Assembly (NCBI RefSeq): GCF_036346295.1
Contig: NZ_CP107819.1
Coordinates: forward strand, 2,976,001 to 3,040,000
Source: Streptomyces sp. NBC_00536
GTDB taxonomy: Bacteria > Actinomycetota > Actinomycetes > Streptomycetales > Streptomycetaceae
Reading direction: 5' to 3'
DNA: 64,000 nucleotides
The translations under genes and the position numbers were made by a program. Shown one piece after another: positions 1-7,375 of this stretch (within the stretch, counting starts at the first letter, position 1; each line of letters begins with the position of its first letter). The notes beneath the pieces were generated by a model, which did not search any database, had not been told where the DNA came from, and saw nothing but the letters and a program-made list of their open reading frames with translations.

Positions 1-461
1 GCACCCTGCGCCGCGCGGGCTGGCGCGAGGCGTGGGAGCCGGTCTTCCGCGTGGTGCGCACGGGCGACAAGCGCCAGATGCTGGAGCTGGCCCGGGAACT
101 GGCGGTGCGCCACCCCGCGACCGAGGCCGACCGCGACCGCGTGCTGCTCTCGGTCACGCTGGACGCGCGGACCGCGGACGGCAGGCGCTGGTACGGCTCC
201 TACCGGATGGACCTGACCGGCGAGGAGACCGAGAGCGCGATGGCGCGGGCGGTGTCCCTGCCGATCGCCTACGGGGTCACCCGGCTGCTGACCGGATCGC
301 TGCTCCCCGGGGTCAACCGGGCGGCGGAGACCGTCGAGGAGGCCGCGCGCTGGCTGACCTTCCTGGACTTCAACGGGCTGCGCAGCACCTTCACCGACGT
401 CCTTCCCGACGCGGCCCCCCGCAGCGCCCAGGAGGCCGCGGCCGGCCCCGGGCCGCGATGA
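1..461 (+). CDS. Saccharopine dehydrogenase-like enzyme, C-terminal part (5' truncated)
   Basis: The frame is already open at the left edge, so the NAD(P)-binding Rossmann half lies outside the window. The roughly 150 visible residues resemble the C-terminal domain of the saccharopine dehydrogenase family: a strand-rich segment, then a helix with AMARAVSLPIAYGVTRLL and a G-V-N turn. Family members oxidise secondary amines or reduce imines with NAD(P)H, in lysine metabolism or as tailoring enzymes in natural-product clusters. The stop codon shares an ATGA with the next gene, so the two are probably cotranscribed and translationally coupled. Next to a Cy-domain protein a tailoring role seems more likely than lysine catabolism, but that is inference. 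Family assignment is moderate because only one domain is visible. Confidence 0.7.
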   Translation, partial: TLRRAGWREAWEPVFRVVRTGDKRQMLELARELAVRHPATEADRDRVLLSVTLDARTADGRRWYGSYRMDLTGEETESAMARAVSLPIAYGVTRLLTGSLLPGVNRAAETVEEAARWLTFLDFNGLRSTFTDVLPDAAPRSAQEAAAGPGPR

Positions 462-1975
462 GTTACCGGGAGGTCCTGCGCGAGATCGAGCACCGCGGCC
501 TGTCGGTGGAGCTGTTCGGACCGGACCTGTGGGTACAGGGCGACCGGACGTGCATGGACCCGGAGTTCGTGGCGCGGCTCAGGGCCGCCAAACCCGACCT
601 GATCCACCATCTGCGACAAGTGGAACTGCACGGTCCGGGTTTCCCGCTGACCCCCCTCCAGCACGCCCGGCTGCGCACCGGTGACCCCGGCGCCGCGGGC
701 GGACACGTCTACCACGAGATCGAGGGCTGCTGGGACGTCGACCGGCTCCAGGAAGCGCTGGCCGCCGTCGTCGACGCGCACAGCGGCCTGCGGTCGCGGT
801 TCTCCGCCACCGGCCGCCAGATCACCGAGATCCGCGGCTGCCGGACGCGGATCTCCCGCCTCGACCTGCGCGCGCACGGCACCCGGGAACAGACCAGGAT
901 CCGGGGCGAGCTGCGCGAGGAGCGGGTGCACCGCACGCTGCCCGTGGACCGGGCGCCGCTGCTCGCCGTCGAGGTGACCGTCCTCGCCGACGACCGGATG
1001 GTGCTGCACGTCAGCCACGACGGCCTGGTGATGGACGGGGCCAGCATGTTCCTGTTCTTCCGGGCCTGGTGGCAGGAGTACGCGCAGCACGGGCGCACCC
1101 GGACCGCCCCGCCCGAGGAACTGCTGTACGAGGAGTACGTGGCCGCCCTGGAGGAGGCGTGCGAGCGGGCTCCGGCGCGCCGGGCCCGGGAGTACTGGCT
1201 GGCCAGGATCGACGGGCTCGCCCCCGCCCCCCGGCTGCCGCTGCGCGCCGGTCCGCTGCCGGCCGGTCCGCCGCGGTTCTCGCAGCGCCGGGCCCGCCTC
1301 GACCGGGAGGCGTGGGCCGCGCTGAAGGAACGGGCCGCCGACGCGGGGCTGACCGTGACCGTGGTGCTGCTCGCGGCGTACGCGCAGACCCTGGCCCGGT
1401 GGGGCGCCGGGGCCCGGTTCACGCTGGGCGCCACCGTCCCCCACCGGCCGCCGGTCCACCCCCGGATCCGCCATGCCATCGGCCAGTACTCGGACCTGCT
1501 CCTGGTCGAGGCCGAGGTGGACCGGAGCCTGACCTTCGCCGAACGGGCCCGGCTGCTGCACGCGCGGCTGCGCGAGGACCTGGCGCACCGGGACCACTCC
1601 GGCGTCCTGGTCCTGCGGGAACTGGCCCGCCGGGCCGGAGCCCCGGCGGCCCTGATGCCGTACGCCTTCTGCAGCGCGGTCGAACAGGACGGCGGCGCGG
1701 ACGGTTCGGCCCTGGAACTCTTCGGACCGGAGGTCCACACGGTCAGCCAGAGCCCGCAGACCTGGCTGACCGCCTTCGCGATGGAGCAGCACGGCGCGCT
1801 CGTCGTCCAGCTCGACGGGATCGACGCGCTGTTCCCGGAGGGCCTGCTCGACGCCCTGGCCCTCGGCTACCAGGCGCTGCTGCGGGAACTCACCGACCGC
1901 CTCGCGTGGCAGCGGACCTTGTTGTCGGAGTTGCCGGACCCGGGTCTGCCAGGTCACGGCACCAGGCCCAGCTGA
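458..1975 (+). CDS. Stand-alone NRPS heterocyclization (Cy) domain with TubC-type docking domain
   Basis: 505 residues. Residues 1 to about 55 look like a TubC N-terminal docking domain, the small domain that receives a partner synthetase. From about residue 65 to the end is one condensation-superfamily domain of the Cy subtype: the opening FPLTPLQ motif and D188-G-L-V-M-D193-G-A-S196, which fits DxxxxDxxS rather than the HHxxxDG of ordinary condensation domains. Near the C terminus SQSPQTWL and LFPEGLLDAL are Cy-like. There is no adenylation or carrier domain, so it must act in trans. Two positions implicated in cyclodehydration (T in VFTS, D in SQTPQVWLD) read C405 and T438, so ring closure may be lost. 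The ATG overlaps the upstream stop, and a phosphopantetheinyl transferase lies 2.6 kb downstream. The 3' end overlaps the convergent regulator remnant by 22 bp. Confidence 0.85.
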   Translation: MSYREVLREIEHRGLSVELFGPDLWVQGDRTCMDPEFVARLRAAKPDLIHHLRQVELHGPGFPLTPLQHARLRTGDPGAAGGHVYHEIEGCWDVDRLQEALAAVVDAHSGLRSRFSATGRQITEIRGCRTRISRLDLRAHGTREQTRIRGELREERVHRTLPVDRAPLLAVEVTVLADDRMVLHVSHDGLVMDGASMFLFFRAWWQEYAQHGRTRTAPPEELLYEEYVAALEEACERAPARRAREYWLARIDGLAPAPRLPLRAGPLPAGPPRFSQRRARLDREAWAALKERAADAGLTVTVVLLAAYAQTLARWGAGARFTLGATVPHRPPVHPRIRHAIGQYSDLLLVEAEVDRSLTFAERARLLHARLREDLAHRDHSGVLVLRELARRAGAPAALMPYAFCSAVEQDGGADGSALELFGPEVHTVSQSPQTWLTAFAMEQHGALVVQLDGIDALFPEGLLDALALGYQALLRELTDRLAWQRTLLSELPDPGLPGHGTRPS

Positions 1976-2562
1976 TGCGCCGGCAGGGCCGCTTGGACCC
2001 GGCTCGTGCTGCCGGTCTTCTCCAGGATCGAGCCGACGTGCGTCTTGACCGTGCCGATGCCGATCCCGAGCCGCCGCGCGACGGCCAGGTTGGCCAGGCC
2101 CGCCCCGAGCAGGGTCAGCACCTCGCGCTCGCGCTCGGTCAGCGCGGCGATCCGGGCGTCGGGGGCGGCGGGCAGGGGACGGCGGGCGGGCCGCGCGCCA
2201 CCGCCCTCCAGCATCCGCCGGATGACCGTGCCGGTGACCCCGGGCGAGAGCACGGCGTCACCGGCCGCGGCCGACCGTACGGCGCTGATCAGTTCGTCGG
2301 GGCCCTCGTCCTTGAGCAGGAAACCGGTGGCTCCCTCGGCCGGCGCGCGCAGCACGTTGTCGTCGTCGCCGAAGGCGGTGAGCACGACCACCTGCGGCCG
2401 GGGTTCCAGGGCGGTCAGCGGGGCGATCGCGGCGAGCCCGTCCAGGACGGGCATCCGGATGTCGATGAGGACCACGTCCGGGTGGTGCAGGGCGGCGAGT
2501 TCGACGGCCGCGGCGCCGTCGGCGGCCTCGGCGACCACCTCGATGCCCCCCGCGTGCCGCGC
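1954..2562 (-). pseudogene. NarL/LuxR-type response regulator, N-terminus lost to MITE insertion
   Basis: The frame carries a receiver domain lacking its first roughly 25 residues, including the acidic pair that binds magnesium, followed by an intact LuxR helix-turn-helix (LTEREREVLTLLGAG ... IGTVKTHV). The phospho-acceptor aspartate in VVLIDIRMP, the T in VVVLTAFG and the K in LLKDEG remain. Reading upstream, residues equivalent to GGIEVVAEA continue to the edge of the MITE at 2563-2742, where the target-site TAG is an in-frame stop. Only a GTG at 2538 could restart translation. The normal partner, a histidine kinase, lies just upstream and is also damaged. A truncated DNA-binding protein might still be made, but phosphorelay should not work. 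Confidence 0.85.
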
Positions 2563-2742
2563 CTAGGGCGTGTTTTAAAAGTCCCGCCTGGCCCGCGACG
2601 CCTGGCACCGCGCCTCGCTGCGTTGTCGGAACGCCCGATTACGTCCAGTAGGCGGGCGATCCTCCGCCTTGCGATGCACGGCACCAGACGCCGCGGGCCG
2701 CGCCCTCCGGGCGCCCGGCGCTACTTTTAAAACACGCCCTAG
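2563..2742. mobile_element. MITE with 20-bp perfect ends and CTAG target duplication
   Basis: The left end CTAGGGCGTGTTTTAAAAGT (2563-2582) and right end ACTTTTAAAACACGCCCTAG (2723-2742) are exact reverse complements. CTAG at each side fits the YTAR target duplication of IS5-group transposons, leaving a 172-bp element (2567-2738). Inside the ends there is a longer imperfect inverted repeat (GGCCCGCGACGCCTGGCACC against GGCCCGCGGCGTCTGGTGCC), so the whole unit can fold back. It has no transposase frame, so it must be mobilised in trans. The A/T-rich ends stand out from the surrounding GC-rich DNA. It sits inside the receiver domain of the response regulator. Confidence 0.9.
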
Positions 2743-2774
2743 CCCCCGCCGGGGCCGAGGTGGCGCAGCAAGTT

Positions 2775-2855
2775 CAGCCTGCCCGGCGTTTGAGGGCCCG
2801 CCGGAGGCGCAACCGGGCTCTGCCCGGACCCGCGCCTCAAACGCCGGCGAGGCTG
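2775..2855. repeat. GTTTGAGG-type palindromic repeat at kinase 3' end
   Basis: CAGCCTGCCCGGCGTTTGAGG at the left is mirrored by CCTCAAACGCCGGCGAGGCTG at the right, forming an inverted pair of about 21-bp arms around a GC-rich centre. The same CGCCGGCGTTTGAGG core recurs at 5273-5580, 31633-31753, 57711-57760 and 57944-58069. Here the right arm supplies the last codons and the TGA stop of the histidine kinase remnant (Leu-Ala-Gly-Val-stop). Confidence 0.85.
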
Positions 2856-3808
2856 AGGGTGGCCCGGTCGGCAGCGACGCCCGCGATCCGCGCGGCGAAG
2901 CCGTCGGCGGCGGCGCCCGCTCCCGGCGTCCCTCCCGTACGCGCTCCCGCCCCGTCCCTGCCCATGCCCGGGGCCCCGGTACGGGCCCCCGCGCCCGGGC
3001 CGGTCCGCGCGGGCCGCGCTGCCCCGGCCTCCGGCGCGTCGGCCCCTGGCGCGGGCACCCGTACCAGGGGGGTGGGGGCCACGGCTCCGGCGCCGTTGAC
3101 CACGCTCACCTCGACCACGTCCGCGGTGTGCGCGACGGCCACCTCCACGGCGACCCCGCCCGCCCGCGACTCGGCGACCAGTGCCTCGATGTCGGCCCGG
3201 GTGCCGGTGGCATCGGTCAGCGCGTCCGTGCCGGTGTCCCGGGCCAGCGGCCCGAGCACCCCGAGCACCTCGCGCAGTTCCCGCATGGCGTCCCGGGTGG
3301 TCTGCCGGATCTGCGCGGCGCTGTCCCGCAGGTCCTGCGGCTGGCCGCGCAGCGCCATCTCCAGCCCGCCGGTGTGCAGGGAGATCAGGCTGAGCCGGTG
3401 TCCGACCAGGTCGTGCATCTCGGCGGCGATCCGGGACCGTTCGTGGGTGCGCGCCTCGCTGTCCGCGAGCCGCCGGGCCTCCTCGGCGGCGGCGGTCCGC
3501 TCCCGCAGCGCGGCGGCCCGCCGTCCGCTCCCCGCCAACTGCCGTGTCACCGTGTACGCGGTCACCGCCGCCAGCGGCGCGAAGGCGGACATCGTGCCGA
3601 GCAGGGCGCCCATGAGGACGAGGGCGGCCTCGGGGAAGCGGCGGCGCACGACGAAGACCGCGAGCGCGGCCAGGGTCAGCAGGACCTTCGCGTTCAGCGG
3701 GAGCGAGCCGCCGATCCGGACGAGGGCCGCGTACGCCGCAAGAATGAGGATCCCGCCGCCCACCGCCTCGGCCGCGGCGCGGGCCATGGTGCGCCCCATA
3801 AAAGACAT
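2837..3808 (-). pseudogene. Sensor histidine kinase remnant (HPK7 type)
   Basis: 323 codons. The N-terminal ~90 residues hold several hydrophobic segments, followed by a DHp helix with the phospho-acceptor site EMHDLVGHRLSL (His132). The ATPase domain is broken. The text jumps from ESRAGGVAVEVAV to AHTADVVEVSVVNG near residue 225, skipping the N-box (normally ...VQEALTN..KHA...), consistent with an in-frame deletion of about 40 residues. The G-box and the usual LxGLRERV end are missing, replaced by low-complexity Gly/Ala/Pro sequence and a palindromic repeat that provides the stop. ATP binding is therefore not expected. It was the partner of the truncated response regulator just downstream. 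Confidence 0.75.
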
Positions 3809-3982
3809 ATCCCCGATTATCCGAGGCCGCGGGGGTCCGCCGCGTACACCTCACGGGGGAGCGGGCCCTCTGTCCAAAGGGGGAGCAGGGTCCTGGGCCG
3901 GTTCCGGCATCAGACTTGCGGAGAATACGGGTTCGTCCGCAGGGCGGACCCGTACGGGGGTTCCGGCGGTAACACTGGAGAC

Positions 3983-4489
3983 ATGAAGCGTCCCTTCGTC
4001 ATCGCCCTCGCCACCGTGGGAGTCATCGCCACCGCCGCCGTCGCCCTGCCGAACCTGCCTCCGAACCCGCTGACCGACACCGTCAACGCCCGGCTCTTCA
4101 ACAACGAGGAGAAGACGTTCGCCACCGCGGCGGACGCGCCGAAGCAGGGCGACCCCGCCTTCGTCCTGCCCGACTGGATCCCGCAGGACGCCAAGAAGGT
4201 CAAGGTCAAGGCCCACACGACGGGCGACGCGAAGCTGATCCGCTTCACCCTCGGCCGGACCCCGCTGGCCGGACCCCAGTGCGCGGGCGCCCCGGCGCAG
4301 CCCGGTACCCCGAAGCTGGGCGCGAAGTGGTGGCCGAAGGGCACGGAGCACGGAGTGCGCCCGGAGTGCCGGGGCGGGTACCAGGTCGTGGTGCGCGGGG
4401 AGAAGGTCTACGCCTGGACCAACGGCGCGGTCGCTCCCACCGCGGTCCCGGCCGGCACGACGATGGCGGACGCGACCCCGACGCGCTGA
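3983..4489 (+). CDS. Secreted protein of unknown function
   Basis: 168 residues. The ATG at 3983 has a GGAG-type ribosome site just upstream and opens a signal peptide: KR, then a hydrophobic stretch (FVIALATVGVIATAAVAL) to about residue 24. The mature part has a DPAFVLPDWIPQDAKKVKVK segment and two cysteines (C in GPQCAG and PECRGG) that could form a disulfide. I recognise no catalytic motif. It resembles small exported Streptomyces proteins that lack a named domain. It is divergent from the broken kinase and precedes the phosphopantetheinyl transferase by 83 bp. An exported protein is likely; the role is unknown. Confidence 0.7.
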   Translation: MKRPFVIALATVGVIATAAVALPNLPPNPLTDTVNARLFNNEEKTFATAADAPKQGDPAFVLPDWIPQDAKKVKVKAHTTGDAKLIRFTLGRTPLAGPQCAGAPAQPGTPKLGAKWWPKGTEHGVRPECRGGYQVVVRGEKVYAWTNGAVAPTAVPAGTTMADATPTR

Positions 4490-4572
4490 CGCTCCGACCG
4501 GGCCCGGGGACCCCCTGCCCGGAACCCCGGCCGCCTGTCTGACCGTCCCCGGACTCGACTACCCTCGGTCAG

Positions 4573-5274
4573 GTGATCGAGTACGTGAACCAACTCGGCG
4601 GAGCCGCCCCGCGGATCGGCGCGCTGCCCCAGGGCAACGCCGTGTCCCTGTGGGCCCTGGACACCACGCTGGACGTGGTCGGCGGCCACCGCGTCGCCGA
4701 GGCGCTGTCGCTGCTGGACGCGGCCGAGCGCGACCAGGCGGGCCGCCGCCGCCAGCAGGCCGACCGGCACCGCTATCTGGCGTCGCACGTCGGGCTGCGG
4801 GTGCTGCTCGGCGGCTACCTGGGCCTGGCCCCCGAACGGGTCTCGCTGGTCCGTGAGACCTGCCCCTGCTGCGGCGGCCCGCACGGCCGTCCCGCCGTCG
4901 CCGGAGGCCCGCTCCACTTCTCGCTCTCGCACAGCGGCGACCTGGCGTACTTCGCCGTCGCCCGGGTTCCGGTCGGGGTCGACGTGGAGGCGATACCGAG
5001 CCCCGAGGCGGTGGTCGACGTGCTGAACACCCTGCACCCCGACGAGACCGCCGAGCTGAACGCCCTGCCCGTGACGGGACGGCCCCTGGCGCTGTCCCGG
5101 GTGTGGTGCCGCAAGGAGGCCTTCCTGAAGGCCACCGGCACGGGCCTGGCCCTCGGCCTGGCCGAACCGTACGTCGGCACCTTGCCCGGCCCCGCCCCGG
5201 TCCCGGGCTGGACCCTGACCGACCTCCCGGCCCCCCGCGGCTACGCGGCCGCACTGGCGGTACAGGAGGCCTGA
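4573..5274 (+). CDS. Sfp/AcpS-type 4'-phosphopantetheinyl transferase
   Basis: 233 residues, the usual size for Sfp-type enzymes. They transfer the 4'-phosphopantetheine arm from CoA to a serine on carrier proteins of peptide and polyketide synthetases. Visible signatures are LHFSLSHSGD, VGVDVEAI (magnesium-binding Asp and Glu) and the late W-x-x-KEAFLKATG motif. CPCCGGPHGRP before the HFS motif is the common bacterial CxxCGxxHG-like element. Start is GTG 4573; a TACCCT hexamer ends 7 nt before it, which suggests a leaderless transcript. Its place beside the Cy-domain protein suggests it serves this biosynthetic locus, though such enzymes often act globally. Confidence 0.9.
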   Translation: MIEYVNQLGGAAPRIGALPQGNAVSLWALDTTLDVVGGHRVAEALSLLDAAERDQAGRRRQQADRHRYLASHVGLRVLLGGYLGLAPERVSLVRETCPCCGGPHGRPAVAGGPLHFSLSHSGDLAYFAVARVPVGVDVEAIPSPEAVVDVLNTLHPDETAELNALPVTGRPLALSRVWCRKEAFLKATGTGLALGLAEPYVGTLPGPAPVPGWTLTDLPAPRGYAAALAVQEA

Positions 5275-5580
5275 AACCAGCCTCACCGGCGGTACGGGAG
5301 GACCCGGCAGGCCGAAACCAGCCTCGCCGACGATTGAGGCGCCGCCGGAGGCACACCAGCCCACGCTGGTGCCACGGGCTGAAACCAGCCTCGCCGACGG
5401 TACGGGAGAGCCCGGCAGGCTGAACCAGCCTCGCCGGCGTTTGAGGCGCCGCCGGAGGCACACCAGCCCGGACTGGTGCCGCGGGCCGAAACCAGCCTCG
5501 CCGACGGTACGGGAAGGCCCGGCGGGCTGAACCAGCCCCGCCGGCGTTTGAGGCGCCGCCGGAGGCACACCAGCCCGGGC
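5273..5580. repeat. Three tandem copies of a ~107-bp GC-rich repeat
   Basis: The phrase GAAACCAGCCTC recurs at 5273, 5381 and 5488, a period of 108 then 107 bp. Each unit has a short A part (AACCAGCCTCGCCGACGGTACGGGA...) and a B part containing CGCCGGCGTTTGAGGCGCCG and GGAGGCACACCAGCCC, related to the other GTTTGAGG palindromes in the window. It begins at the stop codon of the transferase. The remaining DNA to the protease start (5581-5830) is GC-rich, with no convincing gene or clear promoter. Confidence 0.85.
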
Positions 5581-5830
5581 AGCCGCCGCGGCCGCGATGA
5601 CGCCGAACCCGGCCCCGCCGAGCGCCTCTTCGACGGCCCCGCCCGGCCCAGGCGGCGGGCCCGCGGCGGGACCCCGTCCCCGGACGGCCCGTCCCCGGAC
5701 GGCCCGGCCCGGCCCCGTACAGGCGCCCCGTTCACGCACCACCCGTCCGCACCCCCCTTCGGCGGCGTGTCGTGCGCCCACTCGGCGCACCCTCCGCGCG
5801 CACCCGCCCCGCCTCACCGAGCATCGCCGC

Positions 5831-7159
5831 ATGACCGCAATCACCGCGCTGCTCCCCGCCGCCGCCCTCCTGACGGCGACCGCCCTGCCCCTGCACACCG
5901 GCGCGAGCAGCGGCCACGACACCGCCACCGCCCCCTACGTCGTCATCCTCAAGGACACCTCCGCGCGCGCCCCCGCCCGGGCCCTGGCCGCCGAGGCCGC
6001 GCGGGCGGGCGACACCGTGGGCCGGGTGTACGACACCGCCCTGAGCGGTTTCGCCGTACGCACCACCGCGGCCCGCGCCGCCGAACTCGCCGCCGATCCA
6101 CGGGTGGTGTCCGTCGAGCCCGACGCCCTCGTGCACACCACCGCCGGGCCCGGCGAGAACGGCACGCCCGGCACGCCCGGCACGCCCGGAGCACCCGGCA
6201 CGCAGACCCCGGCCCCCTGGCAGCTGGACCGCCTCGACCAGCGCGCGCTCCCCCTCGACGGGGTGTACGCGTACCCAGGGACCGGCGCGGGCGTGACGGC
6301 GTACGTCCTCGACACCGGGATCAACACCGCCCACACGGAGTTCGGCGGCCGCGCCGTCTTCGGGGTCAACGAGACCACCGAGGCCGCCCAGGACCTCAAC
6401 GGTCACGGCAGTCACGTGGCGGCGAGCCTGGGCGGCGCCACCTACGGGGTCGCCAAGGGGGTCGGCCTGATCGCGGTCAAGGTGGCCGACCGGCAGGGCA
6501 ACGGGAGCGTCTCCGACATCATCGCGGGCATCGACTGGATGGTCGGCCACGCCCTCAAGGCCCGGAAGGCGGGCGGGCCGCCCGCCGTCGCCAACATGAG
6601 CATGGGCGGCGGCTACAGCTTCGGCATGAACCGGGCCGTCGCCCGGGCCGTCGCGTCCGGCATCACCTTCACCGCCGCGGCGGGCAACGACGACACCAGC
6701 GCCTGCCGCTCCTCCCCCGGCAGCACCCCCACCGCCCTGACGGTCGGCGCGACCGACGCCAATGACCGGCGGGCCTTCTTCTCCAATTACGGCCGCTGCG
6801 TGGACCTCTTCGCCCCCGGACTGGGCGTCACCTCGGCCTGGAAGGGTTCCCCGGACGCCGTCCGGACCCTCTCGGGCACCTCCATGTCCGCCCCGCACGT
6901 CGCCGGGGCGGCGGCCCTCGTCCTGGCCGCCGGGACGGCGAAGACCCCGGCCGAGGTGGCGCGGGTGCTCCTCGCGGGCGCCGCCGTCAACAAGATCACG
7001 AACCTGCCCGCGGGAACCCCGAACCTCCTCCTCCAGACCCCGGCCGCGCCCGCCGCGCCGGTGACCCCGCCGGTGGTCGCGCCGGTGGTCCCGCCGGTGA
7101 CCCCGCCCGTGGCGGCGCCGGTGACCCCGCCCGTCCAGCCCGTCCAGCCTGCCCCGTAG
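5831..7159 (+). CDS. Secreted subtilisin-like serine protease (S8, proteinase K type)
   Basis: 442 residues. A signal peptide (ATG 5831, ITALLPAAALLTATALP) is followed by an inhibitor I9 propeptide (PYVVILKD ... VVSVEPDALV, about residues 35-103), a Gly/Thr/Pro linker and the peptidase S8 domain from about residue 115. The triad is visible: Asp in VLDTGI (~161), His in NGHGSHVAA (~193), Ser in GTSMSAPHVAG (~350). The oxyanion Asn is in AAAGNDD. Such enzymes are exported as zymogens and cleave proteins outside the cell. The last ~35 residues are a Pro-Val repeat tail (PVTPPV, PVVPPV) in place of the P-domain or binding domain seen in some relatives, and there is no sortase signal. I saw no clear ribosome site near the start. 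Confidence 0.93.
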   Translation: MTAITALLPAAALLTATALPLHTGASSGHDTATAPYVVILKDTSARAPARALAAEAARAGDTVGRVYDTALSGFAVRTTAARAAELAADPRVVSVEPDALVHTTAGPGENGTPGTPGTPGAPGTQTPAPWQLDRLDQRALPLDGVYAYPGTGAGVTAYVLDTGINTAHTEFGGRAVFGVNETTEAAQDLNGHGSHVAASLGGATYGVAKGVGLIAVKVADRQGNGSVSDIIAGIDWMVGHALKARKAGGPPAVANMSMGGGYSFGMNRAVARAVASGITFTAAAGNDDTSACRSSPGSTPTALTVGATDANDRRAFFSNYGRCVDLFAPGLGVTSAWKGSPDAVRTLSGTSMSAPHVAGAAALVLAAGTAKTPAEVARVLLAGAAVNKITNLPAGTPNLLLQTPAAPAAPVTPPVVAPVVPPVTPPVAAPVTPPVQPVQPAP

Positions 7160-7375
7160 GACCGTACGGCGCACCCCTCCACCCCACCCGCCCCACCCCG
7201 AACCACCCGCTCTCCGCCCTGCCCTGATGGGACATCAATGTCTGAGTGCTTCGGGCGAAAGCAAGCCATTGACTTCTCATCACCGCGACGCGTCAATATC
7301 GGCCACCGCACCGGCTCGGCCTCTCCCCCACAGCGGGTGGGGGGAGGGTTCGTTTGACGAAGGAGTCGCGACCCA

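Noticed and set aside
269..1957. Long minus-strand open frame opposite the Cy protein
   Set aside because: Low-complexity Gly/Arg/Gln/Pro product with no domain, the mirror of GC-rich codons; the plus frame has clear Cy motifs.
2563..2742. Full insertion sequence
   Set aside because: Only 172 bp between the target repeats and no transposase frame, so it is called a MITE.
5273..5580. Possible CRISPR array
   Set aside because: Units of 107-108 bp are contiguous, without short identical repeats and unique spacers, and no cas genes are present.
5476..5830. Open frames between the tandem repeat and the protease
   Set aside because: They run through the repeats with Pro/Arg-rich text, no ribosome site or known motif; the protease signal peptide starts at 5831.
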